Shown: positions 8,279-18,501, numbered from the stretch's first letter. The stretch: DNA of 64,000 nt from Saussurea involucrata (GCA_033807775.1 CM066314.1:92544929-92608928), one strand, 5' to 3'. Notes: generated by a model not told the origin, from the letters alone. Numbers and translations are program-made.

Positions 8279-10474
8279 TTAGGTTGGGATCAAGCTGTGC
8301 TGCTCTTTTTCAATAACTCCTTTTGCAGCTAGACCTGCGGAGTTAGAAATGTGGGTTGCACTGGGAGGGGGTGATTGATGTGTGCCTTCTTCAACTTCGG
8401 CATCTTTTCTTGTTTCTTCTTCTGGTTCTGTAGAAGTTCCTTGCTCTGTGCGCAATGAGTCATACATGTGATGAGATCCGTATAATCTTATGACATGAGG
8501 ATGATAGAGACCTTTTCGTATCCAGATAGCCTCTTCTTCATCTGAATCTACCTCTGAGATTTCTATCCCTGTTTCTGTGGTTTCTTCTACAACCGTTGCC
8601 TCTGTAACTTTAGTTGTATTCCACTCAGCTTCGATTTGTTCTGTTTCTTCTGAAGCTTGGTTTGGACTTCTTCTGTGGACGTCCAATCCTTGAATGAAAG
8701 GGTTTTGTAAAATCACAGGGGTTTCGGCTGGTTGATTTCTGGGTGTTGTGTCATCTTCGTGTAGATGTGTGTCAATGCCAGAAATGAAGAAATCTTGTTC
8801 TTCTGGAGTGTGGTGGTCGAGAGGTTGTGCCGTCCACCCTGCTGTATTAAGGGTGTTTGCAATTTCGGGGTTCTGTAGGAAATCATTCAGGTCTCCTTGG
8901 TGAGCAAATCTATCTGGAGATTGATATGGTGATTGATATCCTTCTTCTGTCATTCCTACTTCTGCATCTTCTTCTTCTGCAGTCTCTCCCTCTATGATTT
9001 CCTCTTCTGCAATGGTAAACAACTTTTTAAGTGTTTTACCATGCTTCTTTTTGGTTTTCCTCCTTTTTGGTTTTGGTGCCCCTTCCTCTGTTGATTTGGA
9101 TCTCTTCTTTTTCTGTTTTGTGAAAAGGGGAGGTGCAGAGGAGCCAATCTTTGTGGCATGGGGAGGTGAAGGTCTATCTTCTGCAGTGCTTGTTGATGTG
9201 CCTTCTGCAGTTTTTCTCTTCTTAGCTTTTGGAGTAGAAGCAGAGATCTTTGCTGAAGATTTCTTTCCCATTATTTCTGCGTGTTTGGCTATGAAGCTGA
9301 GCTGAATAGCCATGTGTTTTGCTAACTTTTTATCCTTTTCTGCTTGAGTGGAAAGAGGTTTTGCTATCATTGTTCCTAGGGGAACACCTAAACGCGGGGG
9401 TGTCATAGGACTCGGTTTTGGAGTTCTATGATCGCGTATATACTCTTTCTTAAGGGATATGTTCGATGCGTAGCGCAGAAGTTTCTTTGACAGAGGTCTG
9501 CAGTGTGAGTAGCCATCAGCATGATCAGTGGGGGTATTTTTGTTCATCGGGAACTGTTTGGGAGTTGGCCCTTCCATTGGCCAATTTTGGATTAGCAGCA
9601 GAGGTTCGAACAGTACTCCCAATATTCTTTGGAATTGCAGAGGTGGTAGAAAGTTGGGATCGTTCTCTTTGACCCTTTTCGAGTTGTTCTTTCTGTCGAT
9701 GGTGTTTATGATCTCTTGCATCATTATGGTCGCATAATCTAGTGGAAGATCATAGTAAACCCCATACATGATGCTCAAGATATGATGTGAGCTCTGGTCA
9801 ATACTCCCTATCTTTCCTGTCAAGCATCTGTTAAGAATAGAGAACAAAGTGTTCCACAGAGGTGGTAATCGGCCTCTGCGGAAGTCATTTCTCTTCCGTA
9901 GTTGGGTGTTGTACCCAAGCATTTCCACGAATCTACAGAGCTCTTCGTCTGTGGGTTGCTCTGCATAACTTTTCAATCCCAGAAGACCCCTTGTTGGTAG
10001 GTTGAATTCAAGTGAGAACATTGTTCTGTTGAACTTGATTTCAAGATGCTCAGTTTTATCAGGTCTTGAAATGTACCCTTTGATAAGAGAATCGTCTTTA
10101 TCAAATCGGCAGCTTTGCCAAAATTGGTTCAAATAACGAACTGGTATTCTGTTAGGGGTTCTTGATAGTAGAGGGAAAAGGATATGGTTTTCCATGATGT
10201 TCAGAAGTATGGCATGGGCTTCGCCGAAAGTAGTGGGTGAGGGGACCAAATAGCAGTTGTTGGATTTAATAGGAAGAGTGGCTTCGAAATGATCCTTAGC
10301 TATGAAGTTTTGCAAGTGTGTCGTCGGAGCAAAGTCTGCGGAATCCCCGGAATCTTGTTGTTCAATATCTCTTGCAAGGCTGGGGTTTTCAGAATGTTCT
10401 GAATGAGCAGGGGAGTTTTCCGTTGAGTTCGCCGGAGAGAGTTCAGAGGATGTAGCTCGAGAAGATGAAGCCAT
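8279..10474 (-). pseudogene. ORF3 N-terminal part, family 1
   Basis: About 730 codons from ATG at 10474 (minus-strand context AAATGGCT) to TAA at 8279. Residues 50-300 form a globular, Leu/Phe/Tyr-rich domain with NQFW (116-119), LGY near 188, RLPPLW near 205 and CLTGKIGSIDQ (217-227). ORF3 of families 2 and 3 has these landmarks in the same order. After about residue 330 it is low complexity with Lys-rich patches resembling nuclear localisation signals (KPKRRKTKKK) and repeated Thr-Glu. The position after pol is that of the env-like ORF of Sireviruses, but I see neither signal peptide nor transmembrane helix. The function is unknown. The listed open frame begins two codons earlier at TTG; I take the ATG. 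Confidence 0.75.
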
Positions 10475-10550
10475 TTGCAAGTGTTTTGCAGGGTATCGCC
10501 GGAGAAGAAGATGAGAGTTTGTAAAAGGTTTTATGAGAGGGTAAGGTTTG

Positions 10551-10725
10551 TTTTTATAGGATGGTAAAACGGTAGACTTCGAAAGGGTAAAATATATGGC
10601 AATGGATTAAAGTTTGGAATCCGCACTCGAGTTTGAGCGGCGGGATCAACTTACCAAAAAAAACGTTCCATGTTTGCCCAATGAAAATGGGACACGTAGG
10701 CCATGTCAGAAAATGACAGGACGTC
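10551..10725 (-). promoter_or_regulatory. Candidate internal promoter for ORF3, family 1
   Basis: On the minus strand, CCTATAAAAAC (TATA box, plus 10551-10558) lies about 80 bases before the ORF3 ATG. A CCAAT-type box lies near 10678, CCTACGTGTCC (ACGT core 10693-10698) about 135 bases upstream of the TATA, and GACGTC at 10720-10725. This is the order of an ordinary plant RNA polymerase II promoter. The motifs are seen; the function is inferred. Confidence 0.4.
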
Positions 10726-11571
10726 GTGCGCGGCCCATTAATGCTAGGCGCGTGGAGTTGTTCTTTGCCATATGAGTTTCACTCGCAGAAAAAGTAACCG
10801 TTAATACTACAGATAACAAAATGGCAGAACTTTTGTGTTTTACAGAAGCTCTGTGATTTTGAAAATCTTAGAGTTTTAACCTTCTCATATATCTCATTGT
10901 TATCATGACTTTGAAGATTCCTCTTTGAACGAAAACGTTTGTAAAAATATTGGAGAGGATTAATAGGATTTTGTCAAAAATTTTACTCACAGAGGTTTTG
11001 TAGCTCTGATGGAACTTGCAGAAGCTCTGTGAGAGCCAGCAGAAGCTCTATGAGAGAAAAAATCTTATAACTTGAATTCTATTAATTTTTTTGATCATCC
11101 AATTTTTGATCTGTGTTAAGAGATGTTTTCGCACATTTTTGAAGGTTGGTGTCCGATAAAACTATATTGATAAACGTTTTGTTCGAGAAGGTCATGGTCT
11201 GCGTTTTCGGTTTCCGAGATAACATTCCAAAAGATCGACAGAAGGTTAATTTGTGATCACAGAGCATATTTCCTGCAGAAGCTCTGTTGAGCTCAGCAGA
11301 AGCTCTATGACCTTAAATTTCTCCTAATTCGAATTTTGTGAAACTTTTTGAGCTTTTGATTTTTGAGATGTTATTCACAGTATATTTAGGACATATTTGA
11401 CAATTCTTGTCCTAGAAAATTGTTTTCCAAAAACCTTTTGTGCGAGAGACATACCTTTTGGTTCTTCTGTTCTCGGCAGTTTTGTCTTTCTTCTGTCGAT
11501 GGAGAATTATCGACATTCTTCTTCGGCTTTCCTTTGAGAGATTTTACCTCTGTAGATCATCTCAGGGCCCC

Positions 11572-11682
11572 TTTTGCTCCCCCTTGATCTAATCACTTCT
11601 GTAGATCAAGAATTTTCCTTTTGCTCCCCCTTGATCTAATCACCTCTGTAGATCAAGTAATTTCCTTTTGCTCCCCCTTGAC
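11572..11682 (-). repeat. Tandem internal PPT array with hairpins, family 1
   Basis: A 47-bp unit occurs two to three times. Each carries GCTCCCCCTT (minus strand AAGGGGGAGC) at 11576, 11623 and 11670. The first two are followed by the perfect 9-bp inverted repeat CTTGATCTA...TAGATCAAG. Multiple PPT-like tracts are a known trait of Sireviruses. Confidence 0.7.
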
Positions 11683-11915
11683 CTATGCTTGGATCAAAGA
11701 ATGATAAGTTTTGCATAGAACATAGGTCATGGTTTTTCAGAGGTTCTGTAGGGGTCGTCAGAGGTTCTGAGTTGACTTACAGAAGCTCTGTGATTTTAAG
11801 AACTATTTAAGGTTTTAAGAATTTACATACAGAAGTAGAATTAATCAAAGCAATAAATTAAGCAATGTATTTACTTATTATTTACAGAATATAAAACTAT
11901 ACTTACTGAGGATTT

Positions 11916-14900
11916 TCACACCATGTTAATCATTCCTATCTTACCTACCAAGAAGTTGAATCTTTTCTCGTCTAGTGCTTTGGTGAATAAGTCAGCGAGT
12001 TGATATTCTGTGGGCACAAAATGCATTTCGATTGTACCGTATTCAACATGATGTTTCAAGAAGTGATACCTTATATCGATATGCTTGGTTTTTGAGTGTT
12101 GCACAGGGTTGGTAGAGATAGCAATAGCACTCTTGGAATCGCAGAAGATGGGTATTTTGAACAGAATGTGGCCGTAGTCTTTTAGCTGAGTCTTCATCCA
12201 TAGAACCTGAGAACAACAGCTAGCGGCAGCAACGTATTCAGCTTCTGCAGTGGATGTGGAAACACAATTCTGCTTCTTGGAGGTCCAACTGACTAGTTTA
12301 CCACCTAGGAATTGACAACTCCCACAGGTACTCTTTATGTCGAGCATGCATCCTCCATAGTCTGAATCTGTATAAGCTTTAAGACCAAAACCAGAGTTCT
12401 GTGGATACCAGAGACCAAGATTTTTGGTCCCTTTTAGGTATCTAAAGATTCTCTTTACGGCATCATAATGTGATTTCTTTGGATTAGCTTGATAGCGTGC
12501 ACAGAGACATGTGGCATGCATAATGTCAGGTGTGCTTGCTGTTATGTATAACAGAGATCCAATCATGCCTCTGTAGAGAGTGCATTCTACAGAGATGCCA
12601 TCTGAATCTAAGAATAACTTGTTTCCAGTGGCCATTGGAGTTTTCATTGCAGAGGCATCAGAGAAGTTATACTTGGAAAGAATGTCAGAGACATATTTAG
12701 CTTGATTTATAAAAATTCCCTCTGATGATTGTTTGACTTGGAGTCCGAGGAAGAAAGTTAATTCTCCCATCATACTCATTTCAAACTCACTCTGCATGAG
12801 TTTTTCAAATCTTTTACACTCTTCTGAATTAGTAGACCCAAAAATTATGTCATCTACGTATATTTGTACAAGCATTATCTCACTACTTTTGCGTTTATAG
12901 AATAAGGTAGTATCTGTTGTACCTCTGTTGTAACCATTGACTAGAAGAAAGGTAGAAAGTCGTTCATACCATGCTCGTGGAGCCTGTTTCAGTCCATATA
13001 AAGCTTTTTCAAGGTAGTATACATGACTTGGAAACTTTGAGCTTTCAAATCCTGGTGGCTGATTAACGTAGACCTCTTCTTGGATTTCACCGTTGAGAAA
13101 AGCTGATTTTACGTCCATCTGATAGACTTTAAAACCTCTGTGGGCTGCGAAGGCTAAGAATATTCTTATTGCTTCGAGCCGTGAGACAGGGGCAAAAGTT
13201 TCATCGTAGTCTATGCCTTCTTCTTGTCTATATCCCTTTGCTACTAATCTTGCTTTGTTTCTGATGACCACTCCATCTTCATCCTTCTTATTTCTGTAGA
13301 CCCATTTAGTCCCAATGGCCTGTTTTCCTCTTGGCAGAGGTACTAGAGTCCATACTCTGTTACGCTCAAATTGCAAAAGTTCTTCTTGCATGGCGTCTAC
13401 CCAGTTTGGGTCATTTAGGGCTTCAGAAATCTTCTTTGGTTCTATCACACTAATAAAATTTGTAAAGAAACAAAAGTTAGCAATGGCAGACCTTGTTTTT
13501 ACTGCGTCAGAAGGTTCTCCGATTATTTGGCTTGGAGGATGGCTTTTTGTCCATTGAGTTGTGCGTGGAAGATGATCATCAATGTCATTCAGACTTTCTT
13601 TAGAGACTTCTTGTGTTTCTTCTTGTGTAGCCTCTGTTGTTCTTCGTGCCTTGGTAGTTGATTCTACCGTTTGTGGAATGATTGGTATGAGTGGTGGTGG
13701 AGTTTGTTCCTCTGAGGACGTATAGTCTTGGTCCTTGATTTCCTCTGTAATTGGTTCTTCTGTGGTTTGTGCAGCTTCTGTGGTCGTTTTCCTTGATGTT
13801 TCATCTTCTGCACTTTCTTCTGCTTCGGCAATTGCATCTGTAGTATGTACAGAAGAAGATGAAGCATTTTTAGGACCAGTTAGAGACAAACCTGTAGGAT
13901 TTTGTCCGACAGAGGATGGTTCTTCAGAAACTCTGATTGTTCCAATAGAAGGATCAATGTTTTCGTTGAGCATCTCTAAAAATAGAAGATCCAAGTCTTC
14001 TTTTGCTCGTGAGATGACCGAGGATTTCCCTTTAATTCCGAGTTCTGAACTGATTTGTTCAGAAGTCATTTGGAATGAATCATCAAAAGAAACATTGATG
14101 CTTTCTACAATCTTGTGAGATTTTGTAAGGAATGTTCTGTAGGCTTTGGAAGTGGCAGAGTATCCAATGAATTTGCCTTCATCTGCTTTTACATCAAACT
14201 TTCCTCTTGAATCTCTGTCGTTTAAGACGAAGCATTTGCATCCGAATACATGGAAAAATTTGATGTTTGGTCGCCGTTTGTTAATCAATTCGTAAGGCAT
14301 CTTGAGGTGTCTTTTCACAATGGTTGATCGATTTTGAGTATAACACGCAGTAGAAATTGCTTCTGCCCAAAAGTTCATTGATAATCCGCATGCTGACATC
14401 ATAGTTCTTGCGGCTTCCACAAGTGTTCGATTTTTTCTTTCGACAACACCGTTCTGTTGTGGAGTGCGAGCTGCAGAAAAGTTCTGTGATATTCCTTCTG
14501 TTGAAAGATAGGCTTCAATGACAGAGTTTTTAAATTCTGTGCCATTGTCACTTCTTAACTTCTGTATTCTGCAATTATAAAGAACTTGGATTCTTTTCAT
14601 TAGATTTATCAATATATTTGGAACATCTGATTTCTTTCTAACGAATTCAACCCATGTGAAACGCGAATACTCATCAATTAGGACAAGTATGTATTTCTTG
14701 CCACCTAGGCTCTGTATGGCAATGGGACCGCAGAGGTCGACATGAAGCATGTACAGAGGTCTAGTGCAAGATACATCTGTTTTGCCTTTGTGGGAAGCTC
14801 TTTTGAGTTTTCCCATCTCACAGGCAGAACATAAATGATCCTTATTGAACTTAACATTTGGCAAACCTTTAACTAGATCAAGTTTGACCAGTTTTTCCAA

Positions 14901-15362
14901 TGTGTGAAAATTTAAGTGACAGAACATGTTGTGCCATAACCAGGCTTCTTCACTTTTGCAGGCAACAAGGCAAACTTTGTCTTTGTTCTTTGAGTTGAAG
15001 TTCATTTGATATAGATCACCTATTCTTTCAGCTCGCAGAAGTTCCATACTTGTTTCTTCACTTTGTAGAGAGCAGAAAGTTCTTTTGAACAACACATTGA
15101 ATCCTGTATCACAAAGTTGACTTACACTGAGTAGGTTGTGCTTAAGGCCATCCACATATGCAACTTTGTATACAGAAACGTCTTCTTTCCTTATGACTCC
15201 ATAGCCTTTTATGTGTCCTTTCTTGTTGTCTCCAAAAGTCACAGATCCACCATCTTGTGTTTCTTTGTACGTGGATAGTGCACTTCTGTCACCAGTCATG
15301 TGCATTGAGCATCCGGAGTCTAGATACCAGATTGGCACATACTTCTTCTGCAGGACAATCAC
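11916..15362 (-). CDS. pol: Pol polyprotein, family 1 (intact frame)
   Basis: 1148 codons without a stop. Aspartic protease: D15-S16-G17 (DSG). Integrase zinc domain: H144, H149, C178, C181. Integrase DD35E core: D209 (HVDLCGP), D272 (SDNGTEF), E308 (VVERKNRT). A Ser/Thr/Glu-rich linker spans about 480-610. Reverse transcriptase runs from about 650, with D750 (MDVKSAF) and YVDD at 835-838. RNase H: D999 (AYTDSD), E1040/E1042 (TAEAEY) and D1075 (CDSKSA). It cleaves the polyprotein, copies the RNA in the particle and integrates the DNA in the nucleus. The open frame begins at GTG overlapping the ORF2 stop, in the -1 frame; a TAA lies two codons upstream of the GTG, so synthesis needs frameshifting, splicing or reinitiation. 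A CCTGCAG acceptor-like site lies just upstream of the protease. All catalytic residues are present. Confidence 0.95.
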   Translation of the reverse strand: MIVLQKKYVPIWYLDSGCSMHMTGDRSALSTYKETQDGGSVTFGDNKKGHIKGYGVIRKEDVSVYKVAYVDGLKHNLLSVSQLCDTGFNVLFKRTFCSLQSEETSMELLRAERIGDLYQMNFNSKNKDKVCLVACKSEEAWLWHNMFCHLNFHTLEKLVKLDLVKGLPNVKFNKDHLCSACEMGKLKRASHKGKTDVSCTRPLYMLHVDLCGPIAIQSLGGKKYILVLIDEYSRFTWVEFVRKKSDVPNILINLMKRIQVLYNCRIQKLRSDNGTEFKNSVIEAYLSTEGISQNFSAARTPQQNGVVERKNRTLVEAARTMMSACGLSMNFWAEAISTACYTQNRSTIVKRHLKMPYELINKRRPNIKFFHVFGCKCFVLNDRDSRGKFDVKADEGKFIGYSATSKAYRTFLTKSHKIVESINVSFDDSFQMTSEQISSELGIKGKSSVISRAKEDLDLLFLEMLNENIDPSIGTIRVSEEPSSVGQNPTGLSLTGPKNASSSSVHTTDAIAEAEESAEDETSRKTTTEAAQTTEEPITEEIKDQDYTSSEEQTPPPLIPIIPQTVESTTKARRTTEATQEETQEVSKESLNDIDDHLPRTTQWTKSHPPSQIIGEPSDAVKTRSAIANFCFFTNFISVIEPKKISEALNDPNWVDAMQEELLQFERNRVWTLVPLPRGKQAIGTKWVYRNKKDEDGVVIRNKARLVAKGYRQEEGIDYDETFAPVSRLEAIRIFLAFAAHRGFKVYQMDVKSAFLNGEIQEEVYVNQPPGFESSKFPSHVYYLEKALYGLKQAPRAWYERLSTFLLVNGYNRGTTDTTLFYKRKSSEIMLVQIYVDDIIFGSTNSEECKRFEKLMQSEFEMSMMGELTFFLGLQVKQSSEGIFINQAKYVSDILSKYNFSDASAMKTPMATGNKLFLDSDGISVECTLYRGMIGSLLYITASTPDIMHATCLCARYQANPKKSHYDAVKRIFRYLKGTKNLGLWYPQNSGFGLKAYTDSDYGGCMLDIKSTCGSCQFLGGKLVSWTSKKQNCVSTSTAEAEYVAAASCCSQVLWMKTQLKDYGHILFKIPIFCDSKSAIAISTNPVQHSKTKHIDIRYHFLKHHVEYGTIEMHFVPTEYQLADLFTKALDEKRFNFLVGKIGMINMV

Positions 15363-16507
15363 AGAGATTTAGGTACCCATATCCATATGGGTCCAATATT
15401 GTTAGAGTTTTTCAAGTTTGCCTTGGCATTCTTGAAATACATTTTGTTCTCTGCAGAAGAGTCAGATTGTTTCTTTGTGGGATTTGACTTTTGAATTGTC
15501 GTAGAGAGTAAACAGACTTGACTTGATAAATGATTATTAAGTTTAGACATAAGATCAAAGCAATGACAGTATTGAATATGAGATGTAATTTGCTTGAACT
15601 TTTCATTGAACTTTTTGAACTCAGCCACAGAGGCATTACATTCTTTCTTTACATTAGATTTCCTATTACTAGAAGATCTATGAATACTCGAATGTTGTTT
15701 GCAAAAGCTCTGTTTAGGACCTGCCTTCTGTGGGTTGCTTCTGTGGTGAACTTCTTTCATCACTGTCACAGAAGAAAAAGATTTATTAACCTTAGGTTTT
15801 GAAAATCTAGAACTTATAGGATCAATAGTGGTCTTCTGTAACATTTTAAGCTCAGCAGAGGTTTTGATATGTAGATTCAATTTTAGAAAATCTTGGCAGA
15901 TTGGAATCTCTGTGAGTTTCTCTTTTGGAGAAATAGTTCTGTGAGGAACTTCAGAGGAGAATTTGACATCCTCTGTGTCACAGTGAATTATCCCTGATTT
16001 GAAATCAGTCTCTGAGTTGTCAGAGGATGAATCGTCCTCGTATACAGAGGTTGAGTCAATTCTTTCAATAGAGGCTGGATTTTCTGAGCATGTATCGTAC
16101 GAGCTTTCTTCCTCTATAGAATAGTTTTCATAGATTGCAGAGGTTTCTAATAAGATTTCTTCAGTGAGAGTTTTATCTATAGAAGATGTACAGAAATTTT
16201 CTAAAACGCTTGATTTCCATATTTCCAAAATTTCTTTTTCAATTAAATTTTTAAAGTTTTCTTCTGAAAAAATGGGTTTAAACTCAGGAGCTTCTGCTGA
16301 CAATTTCTTTTCAACGTTTATCAAACAGACAAATGCAACCTGTGTTTGGGTCTCTGGTTTACCAAACTTGAAGATACCAATCTGATCTTGTGTTTTCAGA
16401 TATTTCTTTGGTTTGATACTTCTATTGACAGAGGTTGAAGATGATGAGTCTGTGTTTTCAAACCACACGTTAATCATCTTCTTATGTTTCTTCAAGTAAG
16501 GATCCAC
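15359..16507 (-). CDS. Gag C-terminal-region ORF (ORF2), right family-1 copy
   Basis: 382 codons, differing from 1098-2246 by a few substitutions (for example Ser/Thr near residue 231 and Lys/Arg near 258). It ends WVPKSL-TGA and overlaps the pol frame by a few bases. It begins in the -1 frame relative to gag and the frame is open back across the gag stop. It corresponds to the end of the continuous gag ORF in family 2. A break kept open and identical in two copies argues for expression by frameshift or splicing, or for a defect that predates amplification. Confidence 0.7.
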   Translation of the reverse strand: MDPYLKKHKKMINVWFENTDSSSSTSVNRSIKPKKYLKTQDQIGIFKFGKPETQTQVAFVCLINVEKKLSAEAPEFKPIFSEENFKNLIEKEILEIWKSSVLENFCTSSIDKTLTEEILLETSAIYENYSIEEESSYDTCSENPASIERIDSTSVYEDDSSSDNSETDFKSGIIHCDTEDVKFSSEVPHRTISPKEKLTEIPICQDFLKLNLHIKTSAELKMLQKTTIDPISSRFSKPKVNKSFSSVTVMKEVHHRSNPQKAGPKQSFCKQHSSIHRSSSNRKSNVKKECNASVAEFKKFNEKFKQITSHIQYCHCFDLMSKLNNHLSSQVCLLSTTIQKSNPTKKQSDSSAENKMYFKNAKANLKNSNNIGPIWIWVPKSL

Positions 16508-16536
16508 AGAGATTTTCGCCCGTTTGTTTACAGAGA

Positions 16537-18501
16537 TTAGATTTGGAAAATCTGGTTTGTTTGTTTTCCAATCACAAATAACGAGGACAGAGGTTTGTTT
16601 CTTTTGCCTTCAACGCCTAGGGTGATATCATCATACCCTATACCTCGTCTCCCTATTTGTGAGTTTATTTTTTCATAAACTTTCTGTGCATCTTTATAGT
16701 TTTTAAGCAAAACTTCTCTTCTGAGTAAATCTTGCCATAATACCTCTCTTTCTCTTTGAAAGTATTCTTTAAGAGATCTTATGTCAGTAGTTTCGCTCCT
16801 TGAAACTGAAAGTTCTTTTGTTTTATCTTTTAAAGTATTGGTTAATTCAGAAATTTGTTTTTTTAAAGGATCTAGAGTTTTGTTCCAATTCTTTTCTATT
16901 CTCTTTTTTTCCTCAAAAATCATTGCTTTTTCTTGAGTGAGAAGCCGTACTTCTCTCTCATTGAAAGTGAGTCTTTTCTGAATACTTTGATTTATCTCTT
17001 TCAGTTCAATTAATTCAATGTTAATTCTAAGTGTATTATCATCTACAGAGGTAATACAAGAGTTGGAATTTGAAGTAGATACCTCAGAGTCAGTGCAGGA
17101 GTCGACTTCTGCCATGCCACATAAGAGGGCATTATCGGTATGTTCATCGTCAGAAGTAGAGTCTGACTGGAAGTCTTCTGTGTTCTCCTCAGAATGTCCT
17201 TTTGCCATTAAGGAATTTTGAGCATAATATTCGGCTTTCTTTTTGTAGAAAGCAGAGTCCCTCTGTGGGCGATTTGATCTGCTTCTGCATTCATTCGCAA
17301 AATGGCCTGGTTTGCCGCAGTTAAAACATCCTTGAGGAGTGTTTCCTGTTCGATCATTGGACTTCTGTAGGTCTCCGCCTTTCTCTGATCTACATTCATT
17401 TGCATAGTGACCAGGTTTGCCGCATTTGTAGCATTCTTGCTGTGTGTGGCTTACCGAGTCATCTGACCTCTGTCGGTCATTCCCTCTGTAATTTCTATCG
17501 TTTGACCTCTGTCGGCCACTTGATTCTTCTCCTCTTCTGTCATCTCTTCTGTTGTCTTGGTTTTCTCTATCATATCTTTCATTTCCGGAACCTCTTCTGT
17601 TTCCTCTGAACTCTTTTGTCAATAGAGCTAAAGATTTAGCTAGTGACGCAAGAGTTGTTTCCTTTTCTGCTTGCTCTTCTTCTTCACTGTCAATTATCAC
17701 CATCTTCTTCTTCTCCTTCTTCTTCTCCTCTGTGGCTTTATCATTTCTTGGTCTCTGTGCATCCTCTTTAGTTTTACTAACCAATGCATATGGTGCAATG
17801 GTTAGTGTTTTAGCCTGTGCTATCTGAGGTTCTTGTGCGGCTAATGTTCCGTAAAGATCAGAGAGAGTCCAGGTGTCTAGATCCTGATTTGTCTGTAGGG
17901 ACATAGACAGCTGGAGCCATTCTTCATTTAGACTTTTTAAAAACATGACATTGTTTTCTTCAGAAGTTCTGTCAATGCCTGATTTTCTGCACTGGTTGAT
18001 TAGAGAGTTGAATCTGTCGTATGTTGTTTGCAGAGATTCTGTTGCAGAGGCTTTGAATGCATGATATTCATTGATGTACTGTGCTCTTCGGTTTTTTTGT
18101 GTTTTAGCACCTCCTTCCAACTGTCTTTCCAGTTCTTTCCACAGATCATGTGCTGTTTCACATGAATCCAAGGATTGAAAGAGTTCGTTGGGTATTGCCA
18201 TAATTAATGTCCTCTTGGTTTTCTGAGCAACTTCATCTTCTGCTTTATCTTCGGTTGACCACTCCCCTTTTGGCTTTGGTTTTTGATGTTCGGGGATTTC
18301 AGCAGATTCAGCAGTAGCAGGTATACGAGGTTCTACTGTCATGGGAATAGGAGGAGGATTGTACAGATATTGTACTTGATTTTTTTCAGTGCCCTCGAAA
18401 AAATGGACCATTCTTATTTTCCACTGAGGATACTCATCTCGAAGGAGAGTAGGAGGTTTAGTGAGAGAACCAGTAGTAAAGAAATTATTTGTATTTGTCA
18501 T
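16537..18501 (-). CDS. gag: Gag, right family-1 copy
   Basis: 654 residues from ATG at 18501. The domain order is the same as in 2276-4240: capsid-type region 95-225, basic stretch 255-350, two intact CCHC knuckles near 357-370 and 392-405, and a C-terminal coiled coil. I noted only a few amino acid differences from the left copy (Val/Glu near 57, Glu/Gly near 340, Lys/Asn near 430). It lies about 170 bases downstream of the PBS. It ends in TAA at 16537, where ORF2 overlaps in another frame. Confidence 0.94.
   Translation of the reverse strand: MTNTNNFFTTGSLTKPPTLLRDEYPQWKIRMVHFFEGTEKNQVQYLYNPPPIPMTVEPRIPATAESAEIPEHQKPKPKGEWSTEDKAEDEVAQKTKRTLIMAIPNELFQSLDSCETAHDLWKELERQLEGGAKTQKNRRAQYINEYHAFKASATESLQTTYDRFNSLINQCRKSGIDRTSEENNVMFLKSLNEEWLQLSMSLQTNQDLDTWTLSDLYGTLAAQEPQIAQAKTLTIAPYALVSKTKEDAQRPRNDKATEEKKKEKKKMVIIDSEEEEQAEKETTLASLAKSLALLTKEFRGNRRGSGNERYDRENQDNRRDDRRGEESSGRQRSNDRNYRGNDRQRSDDSVSHTQQECYKCGKPGHYANECRSEKGGDLQKSNDRTGNTPQGCFNCGKPGHFANECRSRSNRPQRDSAFYKKKAEYYAQNSLMAKGHSEENTEDFQSDSTSDDEHTDNALLCGMAEVDSCTDSEVSTSNSNSCITSVDDNTLRINIELIELKEINQSIQKRLTFNEREVRLLTQEKAMIFEEKKRIEKNWNKTLDPLKKQISELTNTLKDKTKELSVSRSETTDIRSLKEYFQREREVLWQDLLRREVLLKNYKDAQKVYEKINSQIGRRGIGYDDITLGVEGKRNKPLSSLFVIGKQTNQIFQI

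Larger units (their letters stand above)
10475..11915 (-). other. Non-coding spacer between pol and ORF3, family 1
   Basis: 1.4 kb without a convincing ORF. It holds promoter-like signals next to ORF3 (10551-10725), many GCAGAAGCTCTGTG-type motifs (10840-11310, 11740-11800) and a tandem array of internal polypurine tracts (11572-11682). Confidence 0.75.

Noticed and set aside
9466..9737. Plus-strand ORFs opposite ORF3
   Set aside because: Antisense shadows of the long minus-strand ORF3 frame.
8279..10474. ORF3 as a true retroviral envelope gene
   Set aside because: The position fits, but I see no signal peptide, transmembrane helix or furin-type site in any of the three families, so I call it only env-position.
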